The notes under the pieces were generated by a model. The model saw only the letters and a list, made by a program, of their open reading frames with translations, had not been told where the DNA came from and did no database searches. A program made the position numbers and the translations under genes. A stretch of 64,000 nucleotides of DNA from Tillandsia leiboldiana (taxonomy: Eukaryota; Streptophyta; Magnoliopsida; Poales; Bromeliaceae): the NCBI GenBank assembly GCA_029204045.2, contig CM055066.1, forward strand, positions 46,968,745-47,032,744, read 5' to 3'. This document shows, piece by piece, positions 30,723-41,574 of the stretch; the stretch's first letter is position 1; each line of letters opens with the position of its first letter.

Positions 30723-32550
30723 TGCGCAGCGGAAGAAAGAAACGCAATTAAAATTTTCTAAACCAAAGATCACCTCATGTTTTGTTTTAGATCGTTAATA
30801 AGTAATCTAATTGATCTTATCAATTAGGATTTAATTTTTACCTTGCGCGGGTCGAGATCACCGCGAAGCCGACGATCGTTAGTAAAAATTGTTCGTCCTT
30901 ACTAGCCGCGCACGCGCCCGGCCTCTACTCGCGTCCACACGGAATCACGCCCTTGATCGAAATAGTCGATCGCCTTGATTCACGATCCGATCACGAATTA
31001 ACTCTTGCGTCGATATAAGGAGGATGAATCAATCTTCTAATTGTGCTAGCAATCTTCCGAAGATCGAGAACGATGAATTAATTATGGAGGACTTGAGGAA
31101 GAGGAAGAGGATTGGCGGCTAGGGTTTTCTTATCCCCTTTTATTATTACTATATAATATGTCATATGACATATATTTATAATGAGAAAATCCTAATCCTA
31201 AATCTAATCCTTATCGAATCCTAGTCCGATTGGATTATCCAATATCCTTAAGTTAGTTTCAATATGAATCGAATCTGAATCCTAATTCGATTCGTGTGTA
31301 ACATTTACACATAAGTCCTCAAAATATTTACTAACGATCAGCAAATACACCATGCAACTTTTGCACTTAAATACCTCTATTTTACAATAATTGCAAATTA
31401 GTCCTTTTACTAATAAATTAGTAAACTTTAGTATTATGATTATAATTAATCCATTCTATAAACTTCTTTATCATCTCCATAATATCGATCATGCACGATT
31501 TCTTATGTGTGTGACCTAATATGTTCAATTCTGTCTGGTAGTGAGATATGATGCGATCCCCATCGGCATCATCATCGAAACTCTTTTTGATGGATCAAAC
31601 ACTTTTGATTCTTCCCTCGTATAATAATTATTTGCCTATAATTATTCTTATTGGTTCCCACAATCCACCAGTGACGCCTAGCAGCATATAGTGGCAATCC
31701 AGTCAGAAGTGAATATTGGACTGAACCTCTAGGTGCAGTTACCGTACAATACAATCCTTCTATCGCATAGTCCCAACTGAGTGGAGGTCATGGAATACTC
31801 GTCAAACCCCATCACCCGTTATACGTCAAATTTGATAGGACAGAAGCTCATATGGTTACTCTTGGAAACACCTTTCCATGAACCATATTACCCCGGCCGA
31901 GGATTTCTGAGCTTTGCCTTACAAATAACATAGGACTAATTATCTCTCTACCGAGAGCGATAGATCCCCTGTAAACAAACACCCATTCCTAATATGAACC
32001 GACTGCAGCCAACATATACTACTAAGACCCGTGACTAGGATCAGAGTTTATTGCATAGTCAAACTACAGTAGCCTCATATTGAATGGTCGTGGTGTCGCA
32101 GGTCTAAGGATCAGTTATACCACTGCAACATCGAATCAGTTACTGACGAATGAGTAGACATCCATGTAACTATTCGTCATTGGTCACGCTCAGTGCCCTT
32201 GTTCTCTAACAACCACCTGCACGTTCGCTCCAGTGTCCCCACACTGATGACTTGAGACTCGTCATCCTAAAAGAGAGCGGCACATACATCAATCCTACCG
32301 GATCAATCATCGTCCCCATGATGATCCTCCGATTGAGAGCATTTATGACTTAATCACCAATAATATGTATCTCAAATTCTTAACTCTTAAGAATATACAT
32401 TATCATCTCATTAATTCAAAGGACGATTCATGGACACATTAAACATGAATGGCATAAAATGCCCAAATAATAATAAAGATCAAGTACAAAAATATGTCCC
32501 ATAAAAAAAATGCGTCAGCCTGATAGGCTTCTGGGTGCATACAACTAACA
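30723..32550 (-). mobile_element. Solo LTR of a Copia element (minus orientation)
   Basis: On the minus strand it starts TGTTAGTTGTATGCACCCAG at 32550 and ends ...TTCTTCCGCTGCGCA at 30723, 1828 bp. It is unrelated to the SIRE-type LTRs. No PBS or coding region adjoins it. The flanks GGATA and GGTCT do not match, so a target duplication is not confirmed. Confidence 0.65.
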
Positions 32551-32866
32551 GGTCTTGGTTGAGGGTGTGAGGTCCGAGAAGGAGGCTGAAATTAGTAATC
32601 TAGAAAATGAGCTTGAAAAGCTTGTGTTGGACTTGCAAGACAAGTGTAGAGATTACAGCGAAACAAATAATAACTTGCGAGATGATAAGGATTCTATTCA
32701 GAAAACTCTCCGTCTTGAGAAGTTGGTAACCGGTAAGCTGAAATCACAGGTCGATGAGCTAAAGAATATTAAGGATGGGAAAGAACGCGAGCTTCTCGAT
32801 GCTAAAACGAACTCCCAAGCGAAGGCAGAGAAAATTGAGGGGTTAAGTCAGGAGAAGAAAAGGTAA
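32551..32866 (+). pseudogene. Exon-like fragment encoding a coiled coil
   Basis: The frame is open from just after the solo LTR; the ATG at 32555 gives 103 residues. The translation is almost entirely charged heptads (EKEAEISNLENELEKL ... KLKSQVDELKNIKDGKERE), predicting a coiled coil. The end AAG-GTAAAC at about 32862-32868 looks like a splice donor, so this may be an exon of a host gene or of a captured gene piece. It is bordered left by a solo Copia LTR and right by a truncated SIRE-type LTR. I do not recognise the parent gene. Confidence 0.45.
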
Positions 32867-33035
32867 ACACCGTTTTATTTTAGGTTTTCTTTCTCTATAT
32901 TTATCGGTTTGATTCGAGGTTTTTTCAATCTCTTTTCTTTTGAAGAATCAAATCGATGAATACTTAGATGGTGTTTCCTAGTCTATCTATATTGATCTAA
33001 GTATTCAAATATCATTGCCACCAATAAACAAACAA

Positions 33036-33209
33036 CGATTTCCGAAAGGAGAATCGGCGCGTGGATTCGCGTGGCCTTGTGGATTCAAGGTGAACGACTT
33101 CGTGGATTCGAAGTTAGGCGTGCTCGTGGATTCGGCATGCTTCATTGGTGACCGTGGATTCGGTTGAAGACTTCGTGGATTCGAAGTTAGGCTTCGTGGA
33201 TTTGAAGTC
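33036..33209 (+). other. TGGATT-loop hairpin array, third subfamily
   Basis: The first unit is CGATTTCC-GAAA-GGAGAATCG (33036-33056), a stem with a GAAA tetraloop. It is followed by TGGATT loops closed by CGCG/CGCG, CCTTG/CAAGG, ACTTCG/CGAAGT, GCGTGCTCG/CGGCATGC (one bulged T), GACCG/CGGTT, ACTTCG/CGAAGT and GGCTTCG/TGAAGTC (two wobbles). The stems differ from the other subfamilies but keep pairing. Confidence 0.78.
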
Positions 33210-33215
33210 GTGACG

Positions 33216-33220
33216 CCTTT
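33216..33220 (+). repeat. Target-site duplication CCTTT, left copy
   Basis: It matches CCTTT at 46828-46832 on the other side of the gypsy solo LTR. Confidence 0.85.
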
Positions 33221-34806
33221 TGTCACGCCCCGAGTTCGAAAAACAGCATCTAAATTTTTTTTTTTTTTCAAATCAAAGTTTTAAAACCAAGCCAGGGCAT
33301 GACAGACCGCCACATATATAGAAGAGTCCCAATCCCCCTTAGGATTGAGCCTTTTCTATATATGTACGGCTAAGCTTTTACAACAACATCAGAGTAGTCT
33401 AAACTACGTATAACTAAAAGATATTACAACAACTAAAACAATTAATTACAACTGATAATAAAAATAACGGCTGTCCAGGGTCGATTGCTAACACGGAATC
33501 TCACCAACACGTCCCGACATCCCAGCACCCGATCGACCTGAAAAATGGTCACCCAGGGGGTGTGAGATACACTGTACATGTATCCCAGTGGGCACGACGA
33601 GCCGAGAAATAGCAGATCGTACCTACTGGCATACAATACTAGAGGATAGTAAAAATCACAATATTAGGATAATCAGATATATCTTTTTTTGGAGCTGTAA
33701 TTAAAAGCAACTATATAAAATCTTGAAACAAGCATAGGGTGATAACAGGATTAGAAACCAGGAAATCATGAGATATGATAAAAGCAGGCTAAACAATCAT
33801 GCATGGCTAAACACATATTTTTAAGAAAACCATTTTGAAAACAAGTTTTAAGTCCAAACCTCGAAGAGCTATGCCTTTGTCCTATCAAACAAGAACAGAC
33901 TCAGGCTATCCTGCGATGCTTGGGTAAAAACATTTGTTGAATAAAATCATGTGTTTAGCAGTATAACATTTGATCAACAGGAAAGCATGCTGAACAGGTA
34001 CTATGCATCAACAACTGAAATAACAAAATACCCAATCATAAGCCACCATATTGGTCTACAAGACCTCAGGGAAACTGCCCAACCTATCACCAACCTGGCT
34101 GACATTCCCCCCTTGGGGGTCACGGGTCTTTCAACAAACCACTTTACCGGTAAAGAACAAAGCGCACGAGGAGCGACCTCGGATATGTTCGTGAAGTACA
34201 GCGGTGCGGGCGATCAATGCGAATGCTCAAGCTCACGGTCCACTGACCGGGTAATCGGCAACAAGCCGGGAAATCCCCACTGGGATGCAACAATAGTATA
34301 CCAACAGATATCTCAACTCAAATGATCAACCCTAAGCCAGAATAGTTCCAACAGGAATGCAATAACATAATCAACTGAATCTCAACTCACATGCAGGAAT
34401 AATCATCAACTAAACCAATCAATGATGCAATATCAGAATCGACTGAATCTCAACTCATATGCAGGAATAATCATCAACTACTATAGCATGGATCAGAAAT
34501 AATCAGAAGTACTGATAATCAGGTAAATATCCAGGTCTGAAAGCAACTAAATACCAATCATGCAGGCTCAAAGTAATACTAAGCTACAAAAACAGGGGTC
34601 CAACCAATACGGTACCCCAGAGGGCCGAAATGATAAAGCCCGGACCGAAGATAAACCCACCTGACGTTTTGCAGGCGATTAAACCGTATCAACTGTACGC
34701 TCGGAACCAGAGGCAAACCGAATCAACCTGAATCAAAAATACTGATCAGGGAGCAATTCAACCACACTTTTAGTGCCATTTGAGCACTGTTTTCGCTCGT
34801 TCTTTC
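33221..34806 (-). mobile_element. Solo gypsy LTR (4.2 kb in total), left piece
   Basis: TGTCACGCCCCGAGTTCG at 33221 is the 3' end of a minus-oriented LTR related to 24925-29514. It is split at 34806/34807 by a complete gypsy element and continues at 44207-46827. Without the insert it is about 4207 bp. Confidence 0.85.
34802..34806 (+). repeat. Target-site duplication CTTTC, left copy
   Basis: It matches CTTTC at 44202-44206, flanking the complete gypsy element. Confidence 0.9.
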
Positions 34807-37433
34807 TGTCACGCCCCGGGGGATTAATTTAGCGGAAACGGATTACAAAAGGGTATGTATTTTTTTTTTGAAAACCTTCTTCCCCGGCGCGTACCCAGAT
34901 CCGCCGCATATACAGGATCACTCTACAAACGGACAGAGTCTCCCCTGTATATGCACGGCGTCGCGGTTTGTACAATGTTCAATAACGAGTAAACATTCAA
35001 TCACAACAATCCAAACGTATAACCATTCACAAAGTGCAGAATAAACTAACGGCCGATTAGTTTGAAAGGATAAAACCCACAATTGTTGAAACGGCGCCCA
35101 CCCGGCACCCATATTTTGAAAACCCTTTTTCGAAAGCAACATAAACTCAGGGGTTTGAAAACAGTGCCCACACGACACTTAGGTTTTGAAATCCATTTTC
35201 GCAAACCATAAATCCACAAGGTTTTGAAAACGGTGCCCACACGACACCCGAGTTTTGAAATAGTAGTTTTCGCAATCTGTTCTTTTATTTGCTATTTTAT
35301 TTTCCAAAGCGGCCCACAGAGATGTAAAGAAAACTAAACAATTCAGTTGTCACCGTACCGACATCCACACCGACCCCACGAGGGTATCGAGAACCATCCA
35401 CAGTCTACAAATAATAAATGGAATGCGAAAGTAAAGAGTAAAATACTGTTCCGGTCTCCTGAGACCCAACACCTCTAGCCGTGGCCTCGCCGTCGCCTAA
35501 CTCTCCCCCCTGTAGGACCCTGTCGCAAAGTGGGAAGTCAGCGACTAGTCATAAAAGATAACAATAAAGCAGGTAAAGAAAACGTCCAACCGTAGTCTAT
35601 CCGGAGCAACCACCCCTCCCCGCTAGGGAAAAGTAGAATCAAACACCTGTAAACCTGCAATACCCGATCCCGTCGGACAACTAAACCGACGAATCGCATC
35701 GCGTCCAAGTCGGACAACTAAACCGAATGGGTCGCACCGCTCCCACGTCGGACAACTAAACCGACGGGTCGCACCGCTCACACCTTGGCGCATACATGCC
35801 CCACAACTAAAGAGGCCCCACGCCGTCCTGTGGGTATACACGGGTCATGGACCACTTTTTCGGAAAAGCACACCCTTTGCGGTGGCCAAACCGCGGGTGC
35901 GCGTGTTGCAGCCGAGCATAGTAACCGTGAACCATATATATATATATATCAATGTATGAACCGTATGAAATAACATAAACATATCCGTGCATGAGAACTA
36001 TATGAAACAGTATATATATAATCACAGCATACTCCTATACGTGCATGAGAGCGACATGAACCAATATGTATGTCTAATCACGGGCACCGTAAAGCCATGA
36101 CGAATAAATGATGCCTCCCTACCAGGTTTAACCCAAGTACACTTATGGATGACCCCGTCCACCATGATAGAATTAAATGTTAAGACTTAAGAGTAAAAAC
36201 CCACCTTTACGAGCGATGAACAATGCGCTAACCCCCGTGTCCCGGTGCGCTCCCCAAAACTACAAAAGTCCACCGGGGAGAAGTCAGTGACTAAACAACA
36301 TAAGACAAGGGTCAAGAACAGACATTCGGGTCCCGTCGTGGAACGGGGCTCCCGGGTTCGACGGCGGCGGCGGCGGCCGAGTCGGAACCCGAGGCGGCGG
36401 CGAGCGTGCTGCCGCGCTGGCCGCACGCGTATCAGGCTCCGTGCGGTGTGATGCCCGCACGGCTCCCTGACAGCGGCGGCGCCCAGGTCCAGCACGGGTG
36501 CCCAGGCCGCACGCACGGGCTGCCCCGCGCGGCGCCCAGGTCCCGCGCGGGCGCCCCGGCCGCACGCACGGGCGGCCCCGCGCGGCGCCCAGGCTCCGCG
36601 CGGGCGCCCAGCCCGCACGCACGGGCGACCCCGCGCGGCGCCCAGGCCCGCGCGGGTGCCAGACCCGCACGCACGGGCGACCCCGTGCGGCGCCCAGGCC
36701 CGCGCGGGTGCCAGACCCGCACGCCCGGTGCCCTAGCCCTGCGCGTAAGGGCGCTCGCGACGGCGGTGGTGCGGCCGGCCGGGGTGTGCCGCCTCCCCCC
36801 CTTCCCGTGCGACGATCCGGAAGAAACCCTAGCTAAAAAGAAACATAAAGACAAACTCACCGAACCAATGCGCCTCCGACTCGCCGATGGAGAGGGAGGG
36901 AGAGACGAGGATTATCCCGTTCTTGCGTGCCCGGTTCCGGAGGTGTGCGGTGTTCTTCCCGTTCCTCGATTGCTCCGCCGCGGTGCCTCGCGCCGATCGG
37001 TGGGAAGAGGAGGGTTTGGGTGAGAGGAACGGTAGGAAAACTCCAAAACTAAACCCGACACATACGTATTAATATTAGCCGCCTCCGTACACGGGAACTT
37101 AACCCTAAGTCCCAAAATACAAATCAATCTCGGCGAAATGAGTTTGGGTGCGAACCTGGGTCCGGTCCGCCTCGAAGAACGTGTAAGTCGCCTGAACTGC
37201 TGCCAACTTCCGGAATTTATTCTGGGAGATTCCGGGGTCAGAATCCAGATCCGATCGCGCCGCCGAAATCCATTTCGCGAGCTTTATTGTCTAAAAAAAA
37301 ATACCCGCGAGCCCCGACAGTCTGCCCAGAGATAAAGAAAAATAATTCACCCCCGGACCCCTTAGTCGAAAAGTGGATTTACAAGAATTTTAAAAGAAGG
37401 TCTAGAAAGGCAAATAAAGCCGCGGTTATTACA
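34807..37433 (-). repeat. 3' LTR of the complete gypsy element
   Basis: It is 2627 bp, TGTCACGCCCC...GGTTATTACA on the plus strand, nearly identical to 41575-44201. Repeated motifs include a TTTTGAAA...GTGCCCACACGACAC unit near 35085-35260 and GTCGGACAACTAAACCGA repeats near 35670-35770, plus the GC-rich minisatellite at 36484-36745. Arg/Pro/Gly-rich ORFs here are shadows of the minisatellite. Confidence 0.93.
36484..36745. repeat. GC-rich minisatellite in 3' LTR, 52-53 bp unit
   Basis: Units begin at 36484, 36537, 36590, 36643 and 36695 (last one partial). Each has CCAGG(T/C)CC-GCGCGGG, CGCACGCACGGGC and CCCCGCGCGGCG. An identical array is in the other LTR. Confidence 0.9.
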
Positions 37434-37469
37434 CCACTCACCTCTAAAAACGAGTTTCGTCCTCGAAAC
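37434..37469 (-). other. Purine-rich tract and non-coding strip beside 3' LTR
   Basis: On the minus strand the sequence GAGGTGAGTGG runs to the LTR start TGTAATAACC, the position expected for the polypurine tract. Confidence 0.6.
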
Positions 37470-40256
37470 TCAAACCCGGGTGGTGGTGAAGAGGTCGGGG
37501 TAGCACTCCCTCACTTGAAATTCCAAATCGCGGCGCCGTCGGTCTGCGTAGCTCTTCTGTCGGCTTTGGGCGGTCAGCAACCGCCGCCTGATGAGGCGCA
37601 CCTTCTCCTCAGTCTCTTCCACCAAGTCGGGTCCCAGGAATTTCCGTTCCCCTAAGTCGTCCCAACAGATCGGGGATCGGCAGCGTCTCCCATACAAAGC
37701 TTCGTAGGGTGCCATCTGGATGCTGGCCTAGTAGCTATTGTTGTAGGCGAATTCCACGAGGGGTAGGTAGCGCGCCCAACCGACTCCCCAGTCAAGTACA
37801 CAGGCGCGCAGCAGGTCCTCGAGGGTCTGAATCCCTCGCTCCGACTGTCCGTCCGTCTGAGGGTGGAAAGCTGTGCTGAAGTGTAGCTTGGTCCCCAGGG
37901 CTTGCTGTAGACTTTGCCAAAACTTCGAGACGAAGCGGGTGTCTCTATCCGAGGTGATCGATGCCGGCACTCCGTGCAGTCTCACGATCTCGCTGAGGTA
38001 GACTTGAGCCAACTGCTCTCTGGTCCAGGTTGTGTGGATGGGTAGGAAATGAGCTGTCTTGGTTAGCCGGTCCACAATGACCCAGATCGAGTCGTGCCCC
38101 TGCTGTGAACGTGGGAACCCGGTGACGAAGTCCATAGTGATCTGATCCCACTTCCACATCGGCACCGGTAAGGGCTGTAATTTTCCTGCAGGCCGCTGAT
38201 GCTCTGCCTTTATCTGCTGGCATACCAGGCAGTGAGCTACGTGTCGTGTCACATCCCCCTTCAACTTGGGCCACCAGAAGGTCTGCTTGAGGTCCCTGTA
38301 CATCTTCGTGCCCCCCCCCCCGGATGCGCCGCATAAGGGGCGCGGTGTGCCTCTGTCAGAATCTCCTCCTTCAATTCCGGCGAATCCGGTACACAGAAAC
38401 GCCCACGGAACCGCAAGACACCGTCACTTCCCACTGCAAAGTCGTTCTCCTGGTTCGGGTGGATCTTGTCTCGCACGAGCTGTAAGTGCGGGTCCGTCAG
38501 TTGTCCTTCTCGGATTTTCTCAAAAAAACGTCGGCTTGACCACCAACGCCGTCAGTCGAGCAACAGTGCCCGCCGGTACCACCTCCAACCTCAGTCGCGA
38601 GAATTCCGCGATCAGGGTGCTCTGCTCAGTTATCGCGCGTGCCGGCGTCTCCTCCGGTTGCCCCTTCCTGCTTAAAGCGTCCGCCACCACGTTTGCCTTC
38701 CCGGGGTGGTATTGGATTGTTAGATCGTAATCCTTCAACTTCCTGGATGCATGGGCTATTACCTTCCCCTGTTGCATCAAAACACCCCCAAGTCCGATTC
38801 TCGATGCGTCGCAGTACACTTCATAATCCTCTCCGGGCGTGGGTAGTACAAGAATAGACGCCCTGGTTAGCCTCCTTTTAAGTTCTTCGAAGCTCTCTTG
38901 GCACTTAGCCGTCCATAGGAACTTTTCCCCTTTCTTGGTCAACCGGTTTAAAGGGGCCGCAATCTTCGAGAAACCCTCGACGAAGCGTCTATAATATCCC
39001 GCCAGTCCCAAGAAGCTGCGGATCTCCGTCACTGTCGTCGGTGGTTGCCAGTCGATCACCGATTCCACCTTCTTGGGGTCCATAGCGATTCCCTCTGCCG
39101 AGATCACGTGCCCTAGGAAACCCACCTCTCGTAGCCAGAATTCACACTTCTTGAGCTTCGCGAACAGCCTCTGTCCCCTGAGGGTTTGGAGAATCGTTCG
39201 TAAGTGGTCCTCGTGCTCCTCGTCGGTAGATGAATAGATCAGGATGTCGTCGATGAAGACCACTACGAACCGGTCCAAGAAAGGTCTGAAGATCCGGTTC
39301 ATCATGTCCATGAAGACGGCGGGGGCGTTCGTAAGCCCGAACGGCATAACCGTGAACTCGTAGTGGCCGTACCGGGTCCGGAAGGCGGTCTTTGGGATAT
39401 CTTCGTTCCGAACCCGGAGCTGGTGGTAGCCCGATTGCAGGTCGATCTTTGAGAACACCGTTGCTCCTCGCAGCTGGTCGAAGAGGTCGTCAATTCTGGG
39501 CAGGGGGTACTTATTCATCACAGTAACCTTGTTTATCCCCCTGTAGTCGATGCAGAGGCGCAGGCTTCCGTCTTTCTTCCGTACAAAGAGCACTGGTGCC
39601 CCCCAGGGTGACACACTCGGTCTGATAAATCCTTTGTCCAAGAGGTCCTCCAGTTGCGCCTTAAGCTCCTTTGACTCTGCGAAGGCCATTCGGTAGGGCG
39701 CCTTTGTGATTGGTTGGGTACCCGGTACGAGTTCGATAGGAAAAACCACCTCTCGTTCAGGGGGTACCCCGGGCAGTTCCGTCGGGAAGACATCGGGGAA
39801 GTCCCTCACCACCGCAATGTCTGACGGTGTCGCCGCGGGTCGTGTCACCAGGTCTACCGAGGCCAGGTAGGCCACGCACCCGCCTTCCACCAATCTTCTA
39901 GCCCTCGCCGATGAGATGATTGCTGGGAAGGAAATGCTCTTACACGCCAGGTACATATTCTCAGGAAAGCTCGGCTCTTGCAATTGCACCATCCGCTTCT
40001 CACACCACTGGTTCGCGGACCATCTCTGACGGTGTTGAGCAGTCAGCAACCAAAGTCTTGCGATGCGTCGAGGTACCCCGGTCCTACTACCAAACCCGGA
40101 CCGACGGCCCTTAAATGCCCAGACTAACCCGACAACAAAGGGGGAGGCCACACTAATACCCTTACAAAAACTCCGGGATGTGCCAATCCAACTAGCCGGG
40201 TCACCGCCTACAAGTAATCCTCCTTTGAAAACGATGAACCCACCCGTCGCCAACAC
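37470..40256 (-). pseudogene. Defective pol of the complete gypsy element (RT, partial RNase H, integrase)
   Basis: Recognisable homology starts near 40000 (MVQLQEP...) and runs through a complete RT with KIDLQSGYHQL and FIDDILIYS. RNase H jumps from HASRKLKD to YDLTIQYHPGK at about 38730; roughly 55 residues with two catalytic acids are missing, between two copies of a KDY-encoding segment. Integrase follows, interrupted by an 11-C tract (38311-38321) that shifts the frame and a TAG at 37728-37730. It then jumps from DLEFQV to CYPDLF at about 37503, losing the C-terminal GPY and chromodomain-like region. No protease or Gag coding precedes RT. The enzyme cannot be made whole; family features point to the chromovirus (Tekay/Del-like) branch. 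Confidence 0.9.
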
Positions 40257-41555
40257 GGACTACTTCCGCCCGTCACCAACACGGCTACTAGCTCGGAGTA
40301 TAACCACCATCCCGGATTGTCCGCTCCGACTGTCCGTCCTACCGAGGCGACGGTCAAAACTAAAGCTAGGTTTCAGCTCTGAGACCTACCACAAGGTCTA
40401 CCCCATAGAGAAAGCTGAAAGCAGGGCATCCTAGCCAAAAGTAACCGATGCCAGAGCGCCATGCAGTCAACAACCCCTCGCCGATCAGTACTCCTTCACA
40501 ATCACTAAACTCGCAACCCAAATCCTCAAGGCTATACCTTGGTTATGGGAAGCTGGCGACGACAACCAAGGAATACGGTCCTACCTCCGTCTTGGTGCCG
40601 AAGGGGTGCGACACTCTGGTTAACCCTTACCGCTCGATCCTAATTAATTGCCCCTCCAAGCACCATGCACCGAACCGAGCTGCACACCCCCAGACCAAAC
40701 GCTCCCTTTCCCAACTAGGAGTATTCTAAGCTCTAGGTCTGCTCACCCAAAATCGAGCCCAAACGAACAAAATTTGCTAGCCCCGGGGGCCTCATTTCTC
40801 AAATCAAAGGAGAACCCCAAGGCCCCATCACGACGATTCCTACCACCATCGCGGTGTCTACCGCAAAAAGCCGAACTATGGGTGACAATCATAAGGGAAG
40901 AATCCTCATTCCCACCCATACCTTGTCCAAGATGCAAAAGAATCGGTCGACTATCTGCTGTAACTTAAACCCAGTAGACCTAGAAGGTACCATTTAGACA
41001 AGAGGCTACCTAGTACTCACGACCGACAAACGGCCGACTCACTAACAAACACCGTCGGATTACTCTATCCCCAGTCGCCGTCACTAACGACAACCAGCAC
41101 GTCGGCAGAGGGAGGGGCTCGAAAAACAACAGCCGGCGCAACGATCTGCTGTGATAACAGCCGCACCAAGTGCATGAACAACGTCAGCAGGCCCACCGTG
41201 TCCCGTGCTGGTTGCTTAATCCATTGATTCCTAGCAACCATCAATACCCCGGTGGCAGCCGGCCTCGACCCCAGCCTCCAAACCAACACGACTAATCAAG
41301 CCAAAACAACACGACTACACGAGCACGCCGACCCAGCTAAACCGGGAAACAAAACTTAATCTGCAACCACACACAACACAAGTCAGCTCTAGCCTCCTAC
41401 TAGCATAGCACTCAAACAACTATCGAGAAAAGGGACCTATACTTTCCCCCCGGTCACTCGCGTTCTACACTTCTATGCCATTCATTTTATTCATTTGTAG
41501 CTAAGTGAGGTATCTTTGTGGATGTCGGGCACAAACTGTTGTGATTAAAGAAAGT
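40257..41555 (-). other. Leader and internal filler of the complete gypsy element
   Basis: About 1.3 kb lie between the PBS and the start of pol homology, where gag should be. I found no Gag or zinc-knuckle motif in any frame. The small ORFs (for example 41065-41289) have no recognisable domain. Confidence 0.6.
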
Positions 41556-41566
41556 CTCTGATACCA
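41556..41566 (-). other. Primer binding site of the complete gypsy element
   Basis: The minus strand reads TGGTATCAGAG, 8 bp from the LTR end at 41575. It matches initiator Met tRNA and sets the element on the minus strand. Confidence 0.85.
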
Positions 41567-41574
41567 TCTTAATC

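Larger units (their letters stand above)
32893..33220 (+). mobile_element. SIRE-type LTR fragment, left piece
   Basis: From about 32893 the sequence aligns with the leader part of the SIRE-type LTRs (GATGAATACTTAGATGG, CTAAGTATTC, CGGCGCGTGGATTCGCG). It lacks U3. It is interrupted at 33221 by a gypsy LTR flanked by CCTTT and continues at 46833-47142. Confidence 0.8.

Noticed and set aside
36187..37023. Several Arg/Gly/Pro-rich ORFs on both strands, repeated at 42955-43791
   Set aside because: They are shadows of the GC-rich minisatellite in the two LTRs and appear identically in both because the LTRs are identical.
41065..41289. Possible gag start of the complete gypsy element
   Set aside because: The frame has no Gag or zinc-knuckle motif, and the sequence does not align with the gag at 60353-61786.
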